From contig NZ_JBIWGZ010000004.1 in the NCBI RefSeq assembly GCF_044763875.1, positions 248,001-312,000 of the forward strand: a DNA stretch of 64,000 nucleotides, in the 5' to 3' direction. This DNA is from Rummeliibacillus sp044763875. GTDB lineage: Bacteria > Bacillota > Bacilli > Bacillales_A > Planococcaceae. The number at the start of each line of letters is the position of its first letter. The stretch's first letter is position 1. Made by a program: the position numbers and the translations under genes. The notes beneath the pieces are model-generated. The model saw only the letters and a program-made list of their open reading frames with translations, had not been told where the DNA came from and made no database searches. Shown piece after piece: positions 48,001 to 57,331 of the stretch.

Positions 48001-51000
48001 TTGAAAGAGCAATTGAATGATAAAGCGAAACGTTTTTTTGAATATTTATTAGCACTTTCATCATTGAATGGAAAACCCATTCATTCGATTCAAGATTATG
48101 AAAAGACATGGATTTGGGACGAATTAGGTGAAGTTGAAGGATGCACTATTGGAAATAGATGTGGGCGACCGTCAAATCTACTAGAAATACATAAGCCTAC
48201 CATCGACCACGCATTACTCAAAAGTCCAAGTCCATATCCTGAGTTAGACAAATGGATGATAGATGCCGATTATAAAAAAGAGTCGAGTACACCGAGTTAC
48301 AAACACACATTAAAGGTAAACGAAACGGTCTTTCATGTTGGTGAAAACGAAGAAAACATCAAACTAGATTCACAACGTTTATCAGAATGGAAAGTGTGGA
48401 TAGAAAGGAAAAATCGGTTAGCTCGTGCCCAAAATCTCTATGCTGAGCTTCTCGAATTGATCGATAGATTAGAGCAGGAAAGTGATTCAATCGAATTAGT
48501 ACTATCAAAGGGATTATTGAAATGGTCAGGAGCAGATGGAGGAGAAACGATAGAGCTCCCATTGTTTACGACAAATGTGATGTTTACCCTTCATGCTGAA
48601 TCTGACTTGATTACGTTAAAAGAGGAAACAAAAGGATTAAAGTTTGAAAATGAATTGTTTAGTGGGAAGACACTACTGAATAGAGAACAAATCGATATCC
48701 TAATTGACAATATTGAGAATTTCAGCTTTTCAGATGACCTATCAAGTGAACTTAAACAGTTGGTTCATTTACTAGATCCAAACGGACGTTTTATTGAAAA
48801 TAGTAACGTTGAAACAAGTGATAATCATGCACCTGTCATAATAAATCAGTCATTGCTAATCGTACGTGCAAAAAGTTCTGGGATTATAAGAAATGATTTG
48901 CAACAAATTATTTCTGCAATTGATCAAAACAAGATAGAACTTCCTGATTCGATCCATGCTATTTTAGGGGATATTCCTAAACAACATCATCCAAATAGTA
49001 TAAATAAATCGAATTTGTTGAAATCAACATTACCAAATCAAGTATTTTTCCCATTAAATGCGAATGAGCAGCAAAAAGAGATTGTAAAACGTATTGAACA
49101 AAATAATGGCGTAAAGGTTCATGTGTCTTCAGAAACAGAGAAAACACACACAATCGCAAATCTCATTTCTCACTATTTAGCTGAGGGTAAAAAAATCCTC
49201 ATTACAACTCAAGAAGATAGTCAATTAAGTGAATTGAAAAATAAGATTCCAGAAGAAATTCGAGATTTATGTGTACCTTACTTAAGTGAGGAAACAAATG
49301 CATTCAATGAAATCGAACAATCCATTCGACTAATTGGAGAAAAGTTAGAAGCCTTAGATCTACAAAAACTAAAAGAAAATATAGAGCAAAATCAACAGTT
49401 ATTAAATCAAAGTATACAAAATGAAGCAGAGTACAGAAATAGCTTGAAACAATATGCGAAATCTGAAGGAACGCCTATTTTATACGGCGATCAGCAACTT
49501 TTTAAATATGATGTAGCAAAACGTCTAGCTGAAACAGATGTCCATTATCAATGGATAAAAGACGATCTTCCTTTAATTATGAAATTTCCTTTGAATCAGG
49601 ACGAGTGGGAAGAATTCTGTACATTACAAAATTCTTTCAAAAAAGAAGATTATGCGTTAATTGATACCATATTGCCTACTAATTCGGATATTTTAAATGA
49701 ATCAACATTTAAAGCGTTACTTGAGGAAGAGAAGCAATTAGTCGATGAAATTGACTTGCAATATATAATGCCGATAGAACGTACACCTGAAAAAAAATCA
49801 ACTCTACTCATTATGAAAGCATTAGTTGAGGAGATCATCGCCAAGCATCATCTAGTTGAGGATGAAAATTTCAGTAACTTTATTCAGGATTTACTTTCTA
49901 GTGAGAAGCGAAGAGCGTTTTGGGTGCAACTCGTTAATGAGTTAAAGCAGCATACTGAAATAGCACTTGCTTTATATCATGAGTTAATCCATCACAAAAT
50001 TATGTTGCCTAAAAAGCTAAATAGTGAAATTCAATTAGACTTGATTATCGCGAGAGAGAGGATCCTTTCAGGTAAAAAGCCGAATCGATTGTTCTTCCTT
50101 CGAAAAGGAAAAACAACTCAATATTTATTCCAAACAGCTGTTCTAGACGGAAAACCGCTTAAAAAGTTAGAAGATGTTACGACAATCCAAAAGCATCTAG
50201 AATACAGGAATCTAATTACAAAATTATCGAGATTATTTAATGGGAATATGAATGAAATGGGTATTCCAGGCGTCGACATCACGTGGCAAGATTTCCCTCA
50301 AATACTGGAAGAAAGAATTGAAGTTTTATCACAAATCATCGACCTTGTAGATCTAGATTATGAATTATCATCGAAACTTCAAATTGAGCAGCTTCAACTA
50401 AGTAATATTTTTGATTTCGCATATTACGAAAACTTGAAAAGAGAAATCGAACATACATTGAACTATATCAGATTAGAAAGATGGCAAGAAAAATATGACG
50501 TTGAAATTGAGAAGTTAGCTGCTTTGGTGAATAGTGAAAATATGCATGCTATTGTAAAACAATTCCTTTATGCAATGCAAGTTAAAGACGATGATGCTTG
50601 GAAGGCTTTAATAGGGGAGCTAAAGGAATTACACAAAGTGGACAAAAAGATTACGAAATGGAAAAAATTCACTGATCAATTAGAATATAAACTACCACTC
50701 ACCGTTGAGGGATTAAATAAAAACTTCGGTGAGGTGAAACTGGAAAAGGATCAGTATATAGAAGCATTTGTGTTGAAGAAAATGGAAACATGGGTAAATG
50801 AAGATAGTGATACGAATTGTAATGCTTTGAACGAACTTCTTCAAAATGAATTAAATACGCAAAAGAAATACATTCGAGAAATCGTAACAGATGCAACATG
50901 GGCTACACAACTTGCTCGAATAACTGATGAAGAAAAAGAAGCTTTATCAGCTTGGAAATCCTATAGTCAAAAAATCGAAAAAGACGAAGGGAAATATACT

Positions 51001-52317
51001 ACTAGATTAAATCGTGAAACACGCAAAGCTGTGAAACGGGCACAATCATCTATTCCAGTTTGGATGATGCCAATTGATCAAGTGATTCAAAACTTCCCAA
51101 TTACAAATGAAAAATTTGATGTCATCATTATTGATGAAAGTAGTAAATGTGATTTATTTACTATAAATGCTTTACTAAGAGGAGAAAAAGTAATCGTGGT
51201 GGGGGATTCTGAACAAACTAATCCTCTAGTAATTGGAGCAAATCGTGAGGCTGTAGCTGAATTAATGCATAATTATATTCAAGATGTTCCAAATAGATCT
51301 TTATTTGATGGTGAAATATCTTTATATGAAATCGCGGAGCAGAATTTCCCATCGGTAGAAATTGCTGAATTAATGGAAGAAGATTTACTTAATGAAAGCC
51401 AAAATCCAAAGAATGAAATGGGCCAGATTGAAGACTTAGAAAGCCTATGTGAATCAGCTTTTGAAATTGATGTACTCAACATGATCTTATCAAAGGATTA
51501 TCGTGTTACCCCTAAAGTAAAAGTAGGTCCTACCAAAATTGATTTTGTAATTGAGGGCTTGCATGACCGTTTGGCTGTGGAATGCGATGGAGAGAAATGG
51601 AAAGGTCCCGAAAAGTTTGAAGAATATCAACAACGTCAAGGAACACTCGAGCAAGCGGGGTGGAGATTCTGGCATGTTAACGGTAGGGACTTTTACTGCA
51701 ATCAAAAGAAAGTAATGGAAGGTCTGTGGTCAAAGCTCTCTGATCTTGGGATTTTACCTATAGGTGCTGAAGAAACTTCAAAAGTACTCCATGATTTCAG
51801 CGTGAATATGATGACTGAGCAAGCACCCAAAATACACTTTCAAACTCAAAATAAAAAAATACCTACTAAACCTGTTAAAGAAAACAAATTGAGTGATCAA
51901 TTTACTACTGAGAAGATTACCGATGAAAATCATTCATTCATAGAAGAATATAAAAAAGTAGTAAAAAAGCTAGCTATTAAAGAAGATTTACCGAAAAATC
52001 CCACATTGATTTATACGAATAAGGAAAAAAATGAATCAAAAATAGTCTCAGCATCTACAATCAATGACATTCCACCAGAGCTCATTCAGAATGTATTAAT
52101 ACAAGGGAAAATATCGATAGTAAAATTTTTAAATGATCTAGGTTTTGAAATTGTCGATTATCGACTACAAGACGGGAGTCTTTGGGTAGTAGCAAACGAG
52201 GAAATAAAACCATTTATGGAAAAACTAGAAGCGTGTAATGTTTCATTCCGATATATTAGTAAAGGTAGTCAAACAACAAAAGGGCACCCTGCTTGGTATA
52301 CGAAAATTCTAGATTGA
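48001..52317 (+). CDS. UPF1-like SF1 helicase relative with decayed ATPase and C-terminal Vsr/DUF559-type nuclease domain
   Basis: The 1438-residue protein starts at TTG 48001 (AGGGGTG 6 bp upstream). At about 358-400 the helicase entry LNANEQQKEIVKRIEQNNGV leads to VSSETEKTHTIANLI, where related helicases have GPPGTGKTHTIANLI; the P-loop glycines are lost. A roughly 600-residue helical insert follows. Walker B is FDVIIIDESSKCD (about 1040) with GDSEQTNP nearby. The second RecA domain appears deleted: soon after SLYEIAEQNFPS comes a nuclease-like domain (about 1170-1245) with KIDFVIEG, LAVECDGEKW, RQGTLEQAGWRFWHV and GRDFY. It is monocistronic. It looks like a defence-type helicase-nuclease that lost its motor. 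Confidence 0.72.
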   Translation: MKEQLNDKAKRFFEYLLALSSLNGKPIHSIQDYEKTWIWDELGEVEGCTIGNRCGRPSNLLEIHKPTIDHALLKSPSPYPELDKWMIDADYKKESSTPSYKHTLKVNETVFHVGENEENIKLDSQRLSEWKVWIERKNRLARAQNLYAELLELIDRLEQESDSIELVLSKGLLKWSGADGGETIELPLFTTNVMFTLHAESDLITLKEETKGLKFENELFSGKTLLNREQIDILIDNIENFSFSDDLSSELKQLVHLLDPNGRFIENSNVETSDNHAPVIINQSLLIVRAKSSGIIRNDLQQIISAIDQNKIELPDSIHAILGDIPKQHHPNSINKSNLLKSTLPNQVFFPLNANEQQKEIVKRIEQNNGVKVHVSSETEKTHTIANLISHYLAEGKKILITTQEDSQLSELKNKIPEEIRDLCVPYLSEETNAFNEIEQSIRLIGEKLEALDLQKLKENIEQNQQLLNQSIQNEAEYRNSLKQYAKSEGTPILYGDQQLFKYDVAKRLAETDVHYQWIKDDLPLIMKFPLNQDEWEEFCTLQNSFKKEDYALIDTILPTNSDILNESTFKALLEEEKQLVDEIDLQYIMPIERTPEKKSTLLIMKALVEEIIAKHHLVEDENFSNFIQDLLSSEKRRAFWVQLVNELKQHTEIALALYHELIHHKIMLPKKLNSEIQLDLIIARERILSGKKPNRLFFLRKGKTTQYLFQTAVLDGKPLKKLEDVTTIQKHLEYRNLITKLSRLFNGNMNEMGIPGVDITWQDFPQILEERIEVLSQIIDLVDLDYELSSKLQIEQLQLSNIFDFAYYENLKREIEHTLNYIRLERWQEKYDVEIEKLAALVNSENMHAIVKQFLYAMQVKDDDAWKALIGELKELHKVDKKITKWKKFTDQLEYKLPLTVEGLNKNFGEVKLEKDQYIEAFVLKKMETWVNEDSDTNCNALNELLQNELNTQKKYIREIVTDATWATQLARITDEEKEALSAWKSYSQKIEKDEGKYTTRLNRETRKAVKRAQSSIPVWMMPIDQVIQNFPITNEKFDVIIIDESSKCDLFTINALLRGEKVIVVGDSEQTNPLVIGANREAVAELMHNYIQDVPNRSLFDGEISLYEIAEQNFPSVEIAELMEEDLLNESQNPKNEMGQIEDLESLCESAFEIDVLNMILSKDYRVTPKVKVGPTKIDFVIEGLHDRLAVECDGEKWKGPEKFEEYQQRQGTLEQAGWRFWHVNGRDFYCNQKKVMEGLWSKLSDLGILPIGAEETSKVLHDFSVNMMTEQAPKIHFQTQNKKIPTKPVKENKLSDQFTTEKITDENHSFIEEYKKVVKKLAIKEDLPKNPTLIYTNKEKNESKIVSASTINDIPPELIQNVLIQGKISIVKFLNDLGFEIVDYRLQDGSLWVVANEEIKPFMEKLEACNVSFRYISKGSQTTKGHPAWYTKILD

Positions 52318-52331
52318 GTGTAAGAACTATT

Positions 52332-52363
52332 GAAGCTGCTATCCAAATGGGTAGCAGTTTTTT
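52332..52363 (+). terminator. terminator of the helicase/nuclease-like gene
   Basis: The arms CTGCTATCC and GGGTAGCAG surround AAAT and are followed by six T residues. Confidence 0.83.
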
Positions 52364-52806
52364 ATATGGAATTGTAGTGGATAAAGTGTTTGTTAGGATA
52401 TAAAAAGTGCTTATCTTGGATACAATTCGAAACTTCGTGGATATGCTACTTTGTTTTGAAGATAAAAGGTCTAAATTCGTGGATTAAAATAGAAGAAAAC
52501 CCTTTGATAGAAAAAAAACCGAATGTTTGTAAACAAAACTTAGAATATTAATTTACCTACGTACATGGGAATTATTATGTTGGTAATTTTATAATAGAAA
52601 AGTACCTATTTGAAATAATTAAAAATATCTATTTTGTCACAGTATTTGGTTATTATTTGGAGTGTTAAATCTAAAAATAGGGAAATATATGTATGTTTAT
52701 TTTAACAATGCTACTTTAAATTTAATGTGAATTTTAGGTATAATAGACCTAGTATGTATAAACATTAGCATTTTTATGATTTTTTTATTTATTGGAGGAG
52801 CACGTC
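52364..52806. other. intergenic stretch of about 440 bp
   Basis: Very AT-rich, no open frame of note. The imperfectly repeated phrase TTCGTGGAT near 52435 and 52474 hints at degraded sequence. The promoter of the GNAT/GGDEF-EAL unit should lie at 52700-52790. Confidence 0.4.
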
Positions 52807-53343
52807 ATGTACATAAAAGTAGATTCTTTGGCATTGTTAAATGATTTTAATCAAATTTGGATGGAATGTTGGTTGGAAAAGGGATATGGTCTGGAGAATG
52901 GAACCGTTCCATCAGATCGATATATAATCACAGATTCAGATAATCAAAAAGTGGGGACTATTGAATTCAAGAAATATGCTCTAGATCCTACTAATAACAT
53001 AAACACCGTATATCCATTCCATCAGAAAGAATTGATTCAACTTGATCCAAACTCAGTGATAGAAATTGATAAGGTTGCTATATTAAAAAAACATAGAGGT
53101 AAAAACCTTGAAAGACTAATTCGATTGTTCACTAAATATACAGAGGCTCATCATATAGATTATTGTGTTGTTCTCCTTGAAAGATCTTTCTACAAAGCAC
53201 TAAAACTGGTATACAAAATTCCATTGGAAGCAGTTAGTGAAAAAATATACTACAAGGGTGATTATGTAATCCCTTCTATAATTTATTCTAAAGAAGTATA
53301 TCAAAATAAGGAAAAATACAGCTGGAATGTATCTACTAAATAA
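52807..53343 (+). CDS. GNAT-like acyltransferase-fold protein
   Basis: The 178-residue protein resembles the N-acyl amino acid synthase/GNAT fold: a first half with YIITDSDNQKVGTIEFKKY, then the strand-turn VIEIDKVAILKKHRGKNLER where GNAT enzymes bind acyl-CoA (the R/Q-x-x-G-x-G/A loop appears as KKHRGKN, so not canonical), then IDYCVVLLERSFYKAL. GGAGGAG lies 6 bp before ATG 52807. It is 50 bp upstream of a GGDEF/EAL gene, suggesting co-transcription. It may make an acylated signal or lipid, but activity and substrate are not shown. Confidence 0.55.
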   Translation: MYIKVDSLALLNDFNQIWMECWLEKGYGLENGTVPSDRYIITDSDNQKVGTIEFKKYALDPTNNINTVYPFHQKELIQLDPNSVIEIDKVAILKKHRGKNLERLIRLFTKYTEAHHIDYCVVLLERSFYKALKLVYKIPLEAVSEKIYYKGDYVIPSIIYSKEVYQNKEKYSWNVSTK

Positions 53344-53393
53344 ATATATTAAAGATTACATAGTTTTGAGTAAATCGAGAATGGAGAAACAGG

Positions 53394-55757
53394 ATGTACG
53401 GTTTTAGAACAAAGCGGTTTGCATATTCCTTCATCGTAATATTTATTCTTGCAAATATCCTTTGGAATATTGTTTTTAGAAATAACCAAGATTTTATCAA
53501 ATGGGGCGGAGCGGCTTTTCAAATAATTGCATGCTGTGCATCGATCGGATGTCTCACTACTACTTTTTTTAAGTATAAAGGAAAAGCTAAAAGTTTCTGG
53601 CTATTTCTTGGTTTAGGCGTTCTTAGTTATCTAACCGGAATGTTGATTTGGATTTTTAATGAATTTATTCTTAATCGTAGTGAAGGCATTTCTTATCTAT
53701 CAGAAAAATTTTGGGTAGCGCAAAATGGATTCTATTTCATTGCCCTCCTTTTACTTATGAATGCGATTAAAAGTAAATTGTTTACGATTCGGTACTTCCT
53801 CGATATGTTAATAGTTATGTCTGCAGTAACAACGTTTAGTTGGATTTTCTTAATAAATCCAGTACTAAATCAACATACAAACATTCAATTTTACATAACC
53901 GAATTACTTTATCCAGTTTTAGACCTAGGTGTTTTGGTAGGAGTTTTAAGCCTTTTAATGGCTTCAAATAGCATATTTTCTAAAAAGGCAACTTCCTTTT
54001 TGATTTGTGGCTTATTAATTCAAATAATCGCAGATACGACTTTTTCGTATTTGAAAATGACCAATTCATATTCTTTAGGAAGCATAAATGAACCTTTTTG
54101 GATCTTATCTATCCTTATGATTGGATTGGCAGGGATTGATCATGAGCCATTTCAAATGAAAGAGCAGACAACAACTCATGCGAAACAAAGCGAAAACCTG
54201 TTTATTAAATATTTTATTCCATATATGAGTGTCTTTTTTCTTTCGATTTATTTTATAATGACCATGATTAAACTGAATATAATGTACCCTGTCTTTATCG
54301 GATTGGTGATATGTATCCTGTTAGTCATCTTGAGACAAATATTCACTCTGTTAGAAAACGATAAATTAGTGAAAGATTTGAATAATTTAAACGAAGGTCT
54401 TGAGATAAAAGTAAAAGAAAGAACGAATAAACTGGTAGAGACAGTGAATTCAATGGAATTTCTTGCGTATCATGATGTGGTTACGGGTTTGCCTAATCGC
54501 AGATATATTCAGAAAAGACTTTCGCAAGCAATTAATAATTCGAATGTAGATCAAAAGAAGATTGTATTTATGCTCCTTGATCTGGATCGTTTTAAACAAA
54601 TTAATGATAGTCTTGGCCATTCATATGGTGATTTATTGTTGAAAGAAGTAGGAGATAGACTGGTTAAATGCGTACCAAACGAAGTTGTTTGTCGCCTTGG
54701 TGGAGACGAATACGCATTATTGATCGAAAATACAGACGTGCAGAAGATAGAAAAAATAGCATCAAACATATTAACAACCTTGAGAGAAACTTTTAATATA
54801 AAGGGATTTGAACTTCTCATCACACCTAGTATTGGTATATCGATTTATCCTGACCATGGTTGTGATTGGGATACCCTCTTAATGAAAGCAGATACGGCCA
54901 TGTACAAGGTAAAAGATAACGGGAAAAATAATTATAAGATTTACAATGGGACAATGAGTATGGAACCTAAGATGGAGTTAGAAAGCTCGTTAAGAAAAGG
55001 TATTGAACGGGATGAATTTATAATACACTACCAGCCGCAAATCTCACTGAATAACAATGAAATTATTGGTGCAGAAGCTTTACTTCGCTGGGAAAGACCT
55101 GGGCAAGGACTTGTACCTCCTTCAGATTTCATTCCATTTGCAGAAGAAACTGGCCTTATCTTGCCAATTGGAGAAAGCGTTTTAAGGAAAGCATGTCGTC
55201 AGTCCGTTTCGTGGAGGAAGAAAGGATTTTCAAAACTAAGAATAGCAGTGAATATTTCTTCTTTACAATTTAAACATAATGACTTTATGGATATGGTTTC
55301 AAGCATTATCAAAGAGACTGGTGCAAATCCAAATGATATTGAGTTGGAAATTACAGAAAGTATTGCTATGGGCCCAATCGAAAAGAATCTCGCTCAACTA
55401 TCAGCGCTAAAACAAATGGGCTTTCAAATAGCAATCGATGATTTTGGAACTGGCTATTCATCTCTGCAATATTTAAGTGAATTCCAAATTGATCATCTAA
55501 AAATAGATCGTTCATTTATCTCTGCGTTAGAGAAAAGTGAGAAAGATGCGGCAATCGTTAAATTGATTGTCATGATGGCGAAAGGTTTAAATTTCAAAGT
55601 GATTGCAGAAGGTGTGGAGAATGAAATCCAAAAATCATTCCTTCAAGAAATAAAATGCGATGAACTTCAGGGATATTTATTTAGCCGCCCCTTAAGTGTG
55701 GAGGATTTTGAAACATTAATGGTATCTCAGAAGGGAAATCATCAAAGTACGGATTAG
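53394..55757 (+). CDS. membrane-bound GGDEF-EAL c-di-GMP protein
   Basis: The 787-residue protein has about nine N-terminal membrane helices (1-320), a short coiled coil, a GGDEF domain (about 345-510; FKQINDSLGHSYGD, catalytic LGGDEYALLIE, Phe replaced by Tyr) and an EAL domain (about 530-780; GAEALLRWERPG, VNISSLQFKH, DDFGTGYSSLQYL, KVIAEGVEN). Both sites look complete, so it could make and break c-di-GMP, controlling motility, matrix or sporulation choices. The membrane part probably senses an unknown signal. It follows the GNAT-like gene closely and has no other regulatory domain. Confidence 0.92.
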   Translation: MYGFRTKRFAYSFIVIFILANILWNIVFRNNQDFIKWGGAAFQIIACCASIGCLTTTFFKYKGKAKSFWLFLGLGVLSYLTGMLIWIFNEFILNRSEGISYLSEKFWVAQNGFYFIALLLLMNAIKSKLFTIRYFLDMLIVMSAVTTFSWIFLINPVLNQHTNIQFYITELLYPVLDLGVLVGVLSLLMASNSIFSKKATSFLICGLLIQIIADTTFSYLKMTNSYSLGSINEPFWILSILMIGLAGIDHEPFQMKEQTTTHAKQSENLFIKYFIPYMSVFFLSIYFIMTMIKLNIMYPVFIGLVICILLVILRQIFTLLENDKLVKDLNNLNEGLEIKVKERTNKLVETVNSMEFLAYHDVVTGLPNRRYIQKRLSQAINNSNVDQKKIVFMLLDLDRFKQINDSLGHSYGDLLLKEVGDRLVKCVPNEVVCRLGGDEYALLIENTDVQKIEKIASNILTTLRETFNIKGFELLITPSIGISIYPDHGCDWDTLLMKADTAMYKVKDNGKNNYKIYNGTMSMEPKMELESSLRKGIERDEFIIHYQPQISLNNNEIIGAEALLRWERPGQGLVPPSDFIPFAEETGLILPIGESVLRKACRQSVSWRKKGFSKLRIAVNISSLQFKHNDFMDMVSSIIKETGANPNDIELEITESIAMGPIEKNLAQLSALKQMGFQIAIDDFGTGYSSLQYLSEFQIDHLKIDRSFISALEKSEKDAAIVKLIVMMAKGLNFKVIAEGVENEIQKSFLQEIKCDELQGYLFSRPLSVEDFETLMVSQKGNHQSTD

Positions 55758-55876
55758 AGGTATTTAACTTTCACTTAATTTAAAACTAGTGGTTGAACCT
55801 CAGAAACCAAATTTTCAGTATTTAAAACAATCATTTCAAAATCAAGTATATTGAAAAGATAATCTTACCAAACGAA

Positions 55877-55908
55877 AACAAGCGAGAGAAAGGGCTCGCT
55901 TGTTTTTT
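55877..55908. terminator. bidirectional terminator between GGDEF-EAL and DUF899 genes
   Basis: The arms AACAAGCGAG and CTCGCTTGTT pair perfectly; A residues precede and T residues follow. Confidence 0.83.
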
Positions 55909-56603
55909 TATAGCTTTGCTCCGTATTGATCATGATGACGTAGCCCGCGGTCATCCTGCCGCCCTTTTGGAACCAAATCTAGAAATTGATACGTATTGTT
56001 TAGCATATCAATACCACGAGCATAGGTTGAATACGTATGAAATATGTTTTCATCTTCATCTTTATAGAATACACTAACGCCTTCTCTGTCTTGGCTCATT
56101 GGATCCTGGAAAGTGTAGTTGTAAAGGGCGCTCTTATGAGCTACTTCTTCTTTTGGGAAAGATGCTTGAAAATCATAATTAAAATCCGTATGCTGCGAAG
56201 AATACCAAGGGAATGTCCAACCCATTCGTTTCTTATATGTCTCTAGTTTTTCCACCGGTGCACGAGAAATACAAACAAATGAGACATCACGGTGATTTAA
56301 ATGGGGAATCATCCCACTATAGTGATCCGCCCAGAAGGAACAATGCTTGCAACCTTGATCCCAACTGGGGCCGAACATAAAATGGTAAACAATTAGCTGG
56401 CTTTTGCCAGAAAACAAATCTGCTAGATACAACTTGCCACTAGGACCATCAAATGTATATGACTTATTAACAGCTTCCCAAGGGAGATCCCTTCGCTGTT
56501 GTGTCAGTTCATCACGCAATTTCGTGAATTCCTTCTCCTTACGTAGTAGTTCTTTTCTCGCTTCAAGCCACTGATCTTTCGGAAGGACTCTATGTTTTTC
56601 CAT
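55908..56603 (-). CDS. DUF899 family thioredoxin-fold protein
   Basis: The 231-residue protein follows the DUF899 pattern: helical start WLEARKELLRKEKEFTKLRD, then LPWEAVNKSYTF, LADLFSGKSQLIVYHFMFGP, the Cys pair in CKHCSFWADH (about 90), FPWYSSQHTDFNYDF and VSVFYKDED followed by FHTYSTYARG. DUF899 proteins have a thioredoxin-like fold; their reaction is not settled. ATG 56603 has GAGGTGTTG upstream and is preferred to an earlier in-frame codon. It is a single gene, convergent with the GGDEF-EAL gene through a shared terminator. Confidence 0.88.
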   Translation of the reverse strand: MEKHRVLPKDQWLEARKELLRKEKEFTKLRDELTQQRRDLPWEAVNKSYTFDGPSGKLYLADLFSGKSQLIVYHFMFGPSWDQGCKHCSFWADHYSGMIPHLNHRDVSFVCISRAPVEKLETYKKRMGWTFPWYSSQHTDFNYDFQASFPKEEVAHKSALYNYTFQDPMSQDREGVSVFYKDEDENIFHTYSTYARGIDMLNNTYQFLDLVPKGRQDDRGLRHHDQYGAKL

Positions 56604-56818
56604 AACAACACCTCTTTTTTGATAATTCCCCAACTTATTCTAGCCATATTAGAAAATCGATATACTTTCGCTTTTTAAGATTTGAAAAGTTACTTCATTG
56701 AAAGTTCATCCGCAGACTTATTTTGTAGCAAGTGTTGCAACATCAAATTAAGTCGGAATGAATATTATGTAGTAACAATTTTTGCGTAATAGTCAATCAA
56801 AAAAGGGGTGAGAAAAAC

Positions 56819-57166
56819 ATGGAAATATTAGCTTATGTTTTTCAAGCAATTCTTATACTCATGTTTGCTATGGCGGGAATTGGCAAGGTAGTAGGTTCTG
56901 AAATGCATGTGGAAGGTTTTGAACATTGGAGATTACCACAATGGTTTAGAGTATTAACAGGAATTGTGGAAATAGTGGGTGCTGCACTATTGCTCATAGG
57001 TTATTGGGCACCTAGTTATGCGATGGCAGGAGCACTTGTTCTTGGGATTACTGGGATAGGTGGAATCGTAACGCATATTAGGGCGAAGGATACCTTTAAA
57101 GAAACTTTAACGATTTTAATACTTGCGATCTTATCATTTATAGTATTTTTCATTTATTATTTATAG
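56819..57166 (+). CDS. DoxX-like membrane protein
   Basis: The 115-residue protein has four membrane helices and the DoxX pattern: LIFMFAMAGIGKVVG-like first helix (LILMFAMAGIGKVVG), WFRVLTGIVEIVGAALLLIG and a GALVLGITGIGGIVTHI third helix. DoxX family members are small membrane proteins linked to redox or drug stress, with no defined reaction. AAGGGGTGAG precedes ATG 56819. It is monocistronic, ended by the bidirectional terminator at 57272-57318. Confidence 0.87.
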   Translation: MEILAYVFQAILILMFAMAGIGKVVGSEMHVEGFEHWRLPQWFRVLTGIVEIVGAALLLIGYWAPSYAMAGALVLGITGIGGIVTHIRAKDTFKETLTILILAILSFIVFFIYYL

Positions 57167-57271
57167 ATGAACTAATGTGGGCTTCGATTTAATATGAAAA
57201 TCAATGAAGTCCAAACAGTTGTATGATCGATAATTTTAAGTCACTTATATTCCGAGTTTGACTTTTGAAAA

Positions 57272-57318
57272 GAATAATGCCTGCCACCCGAACAAAGTAA
57301 GGGAGCAGGCATTATTTT
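57272..57318. terminator. bidirectional terminator between DoxX and TldE genes
   Basis: The arms AATAATGCCTGC and GCAGGCATTATT are perfect 12-mers with a 20-base loop; a run of ten T residues follows on the plus strand. Confidence 0.85.
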
Positions 57319-57331
57319 TTTTTTTAACCCT

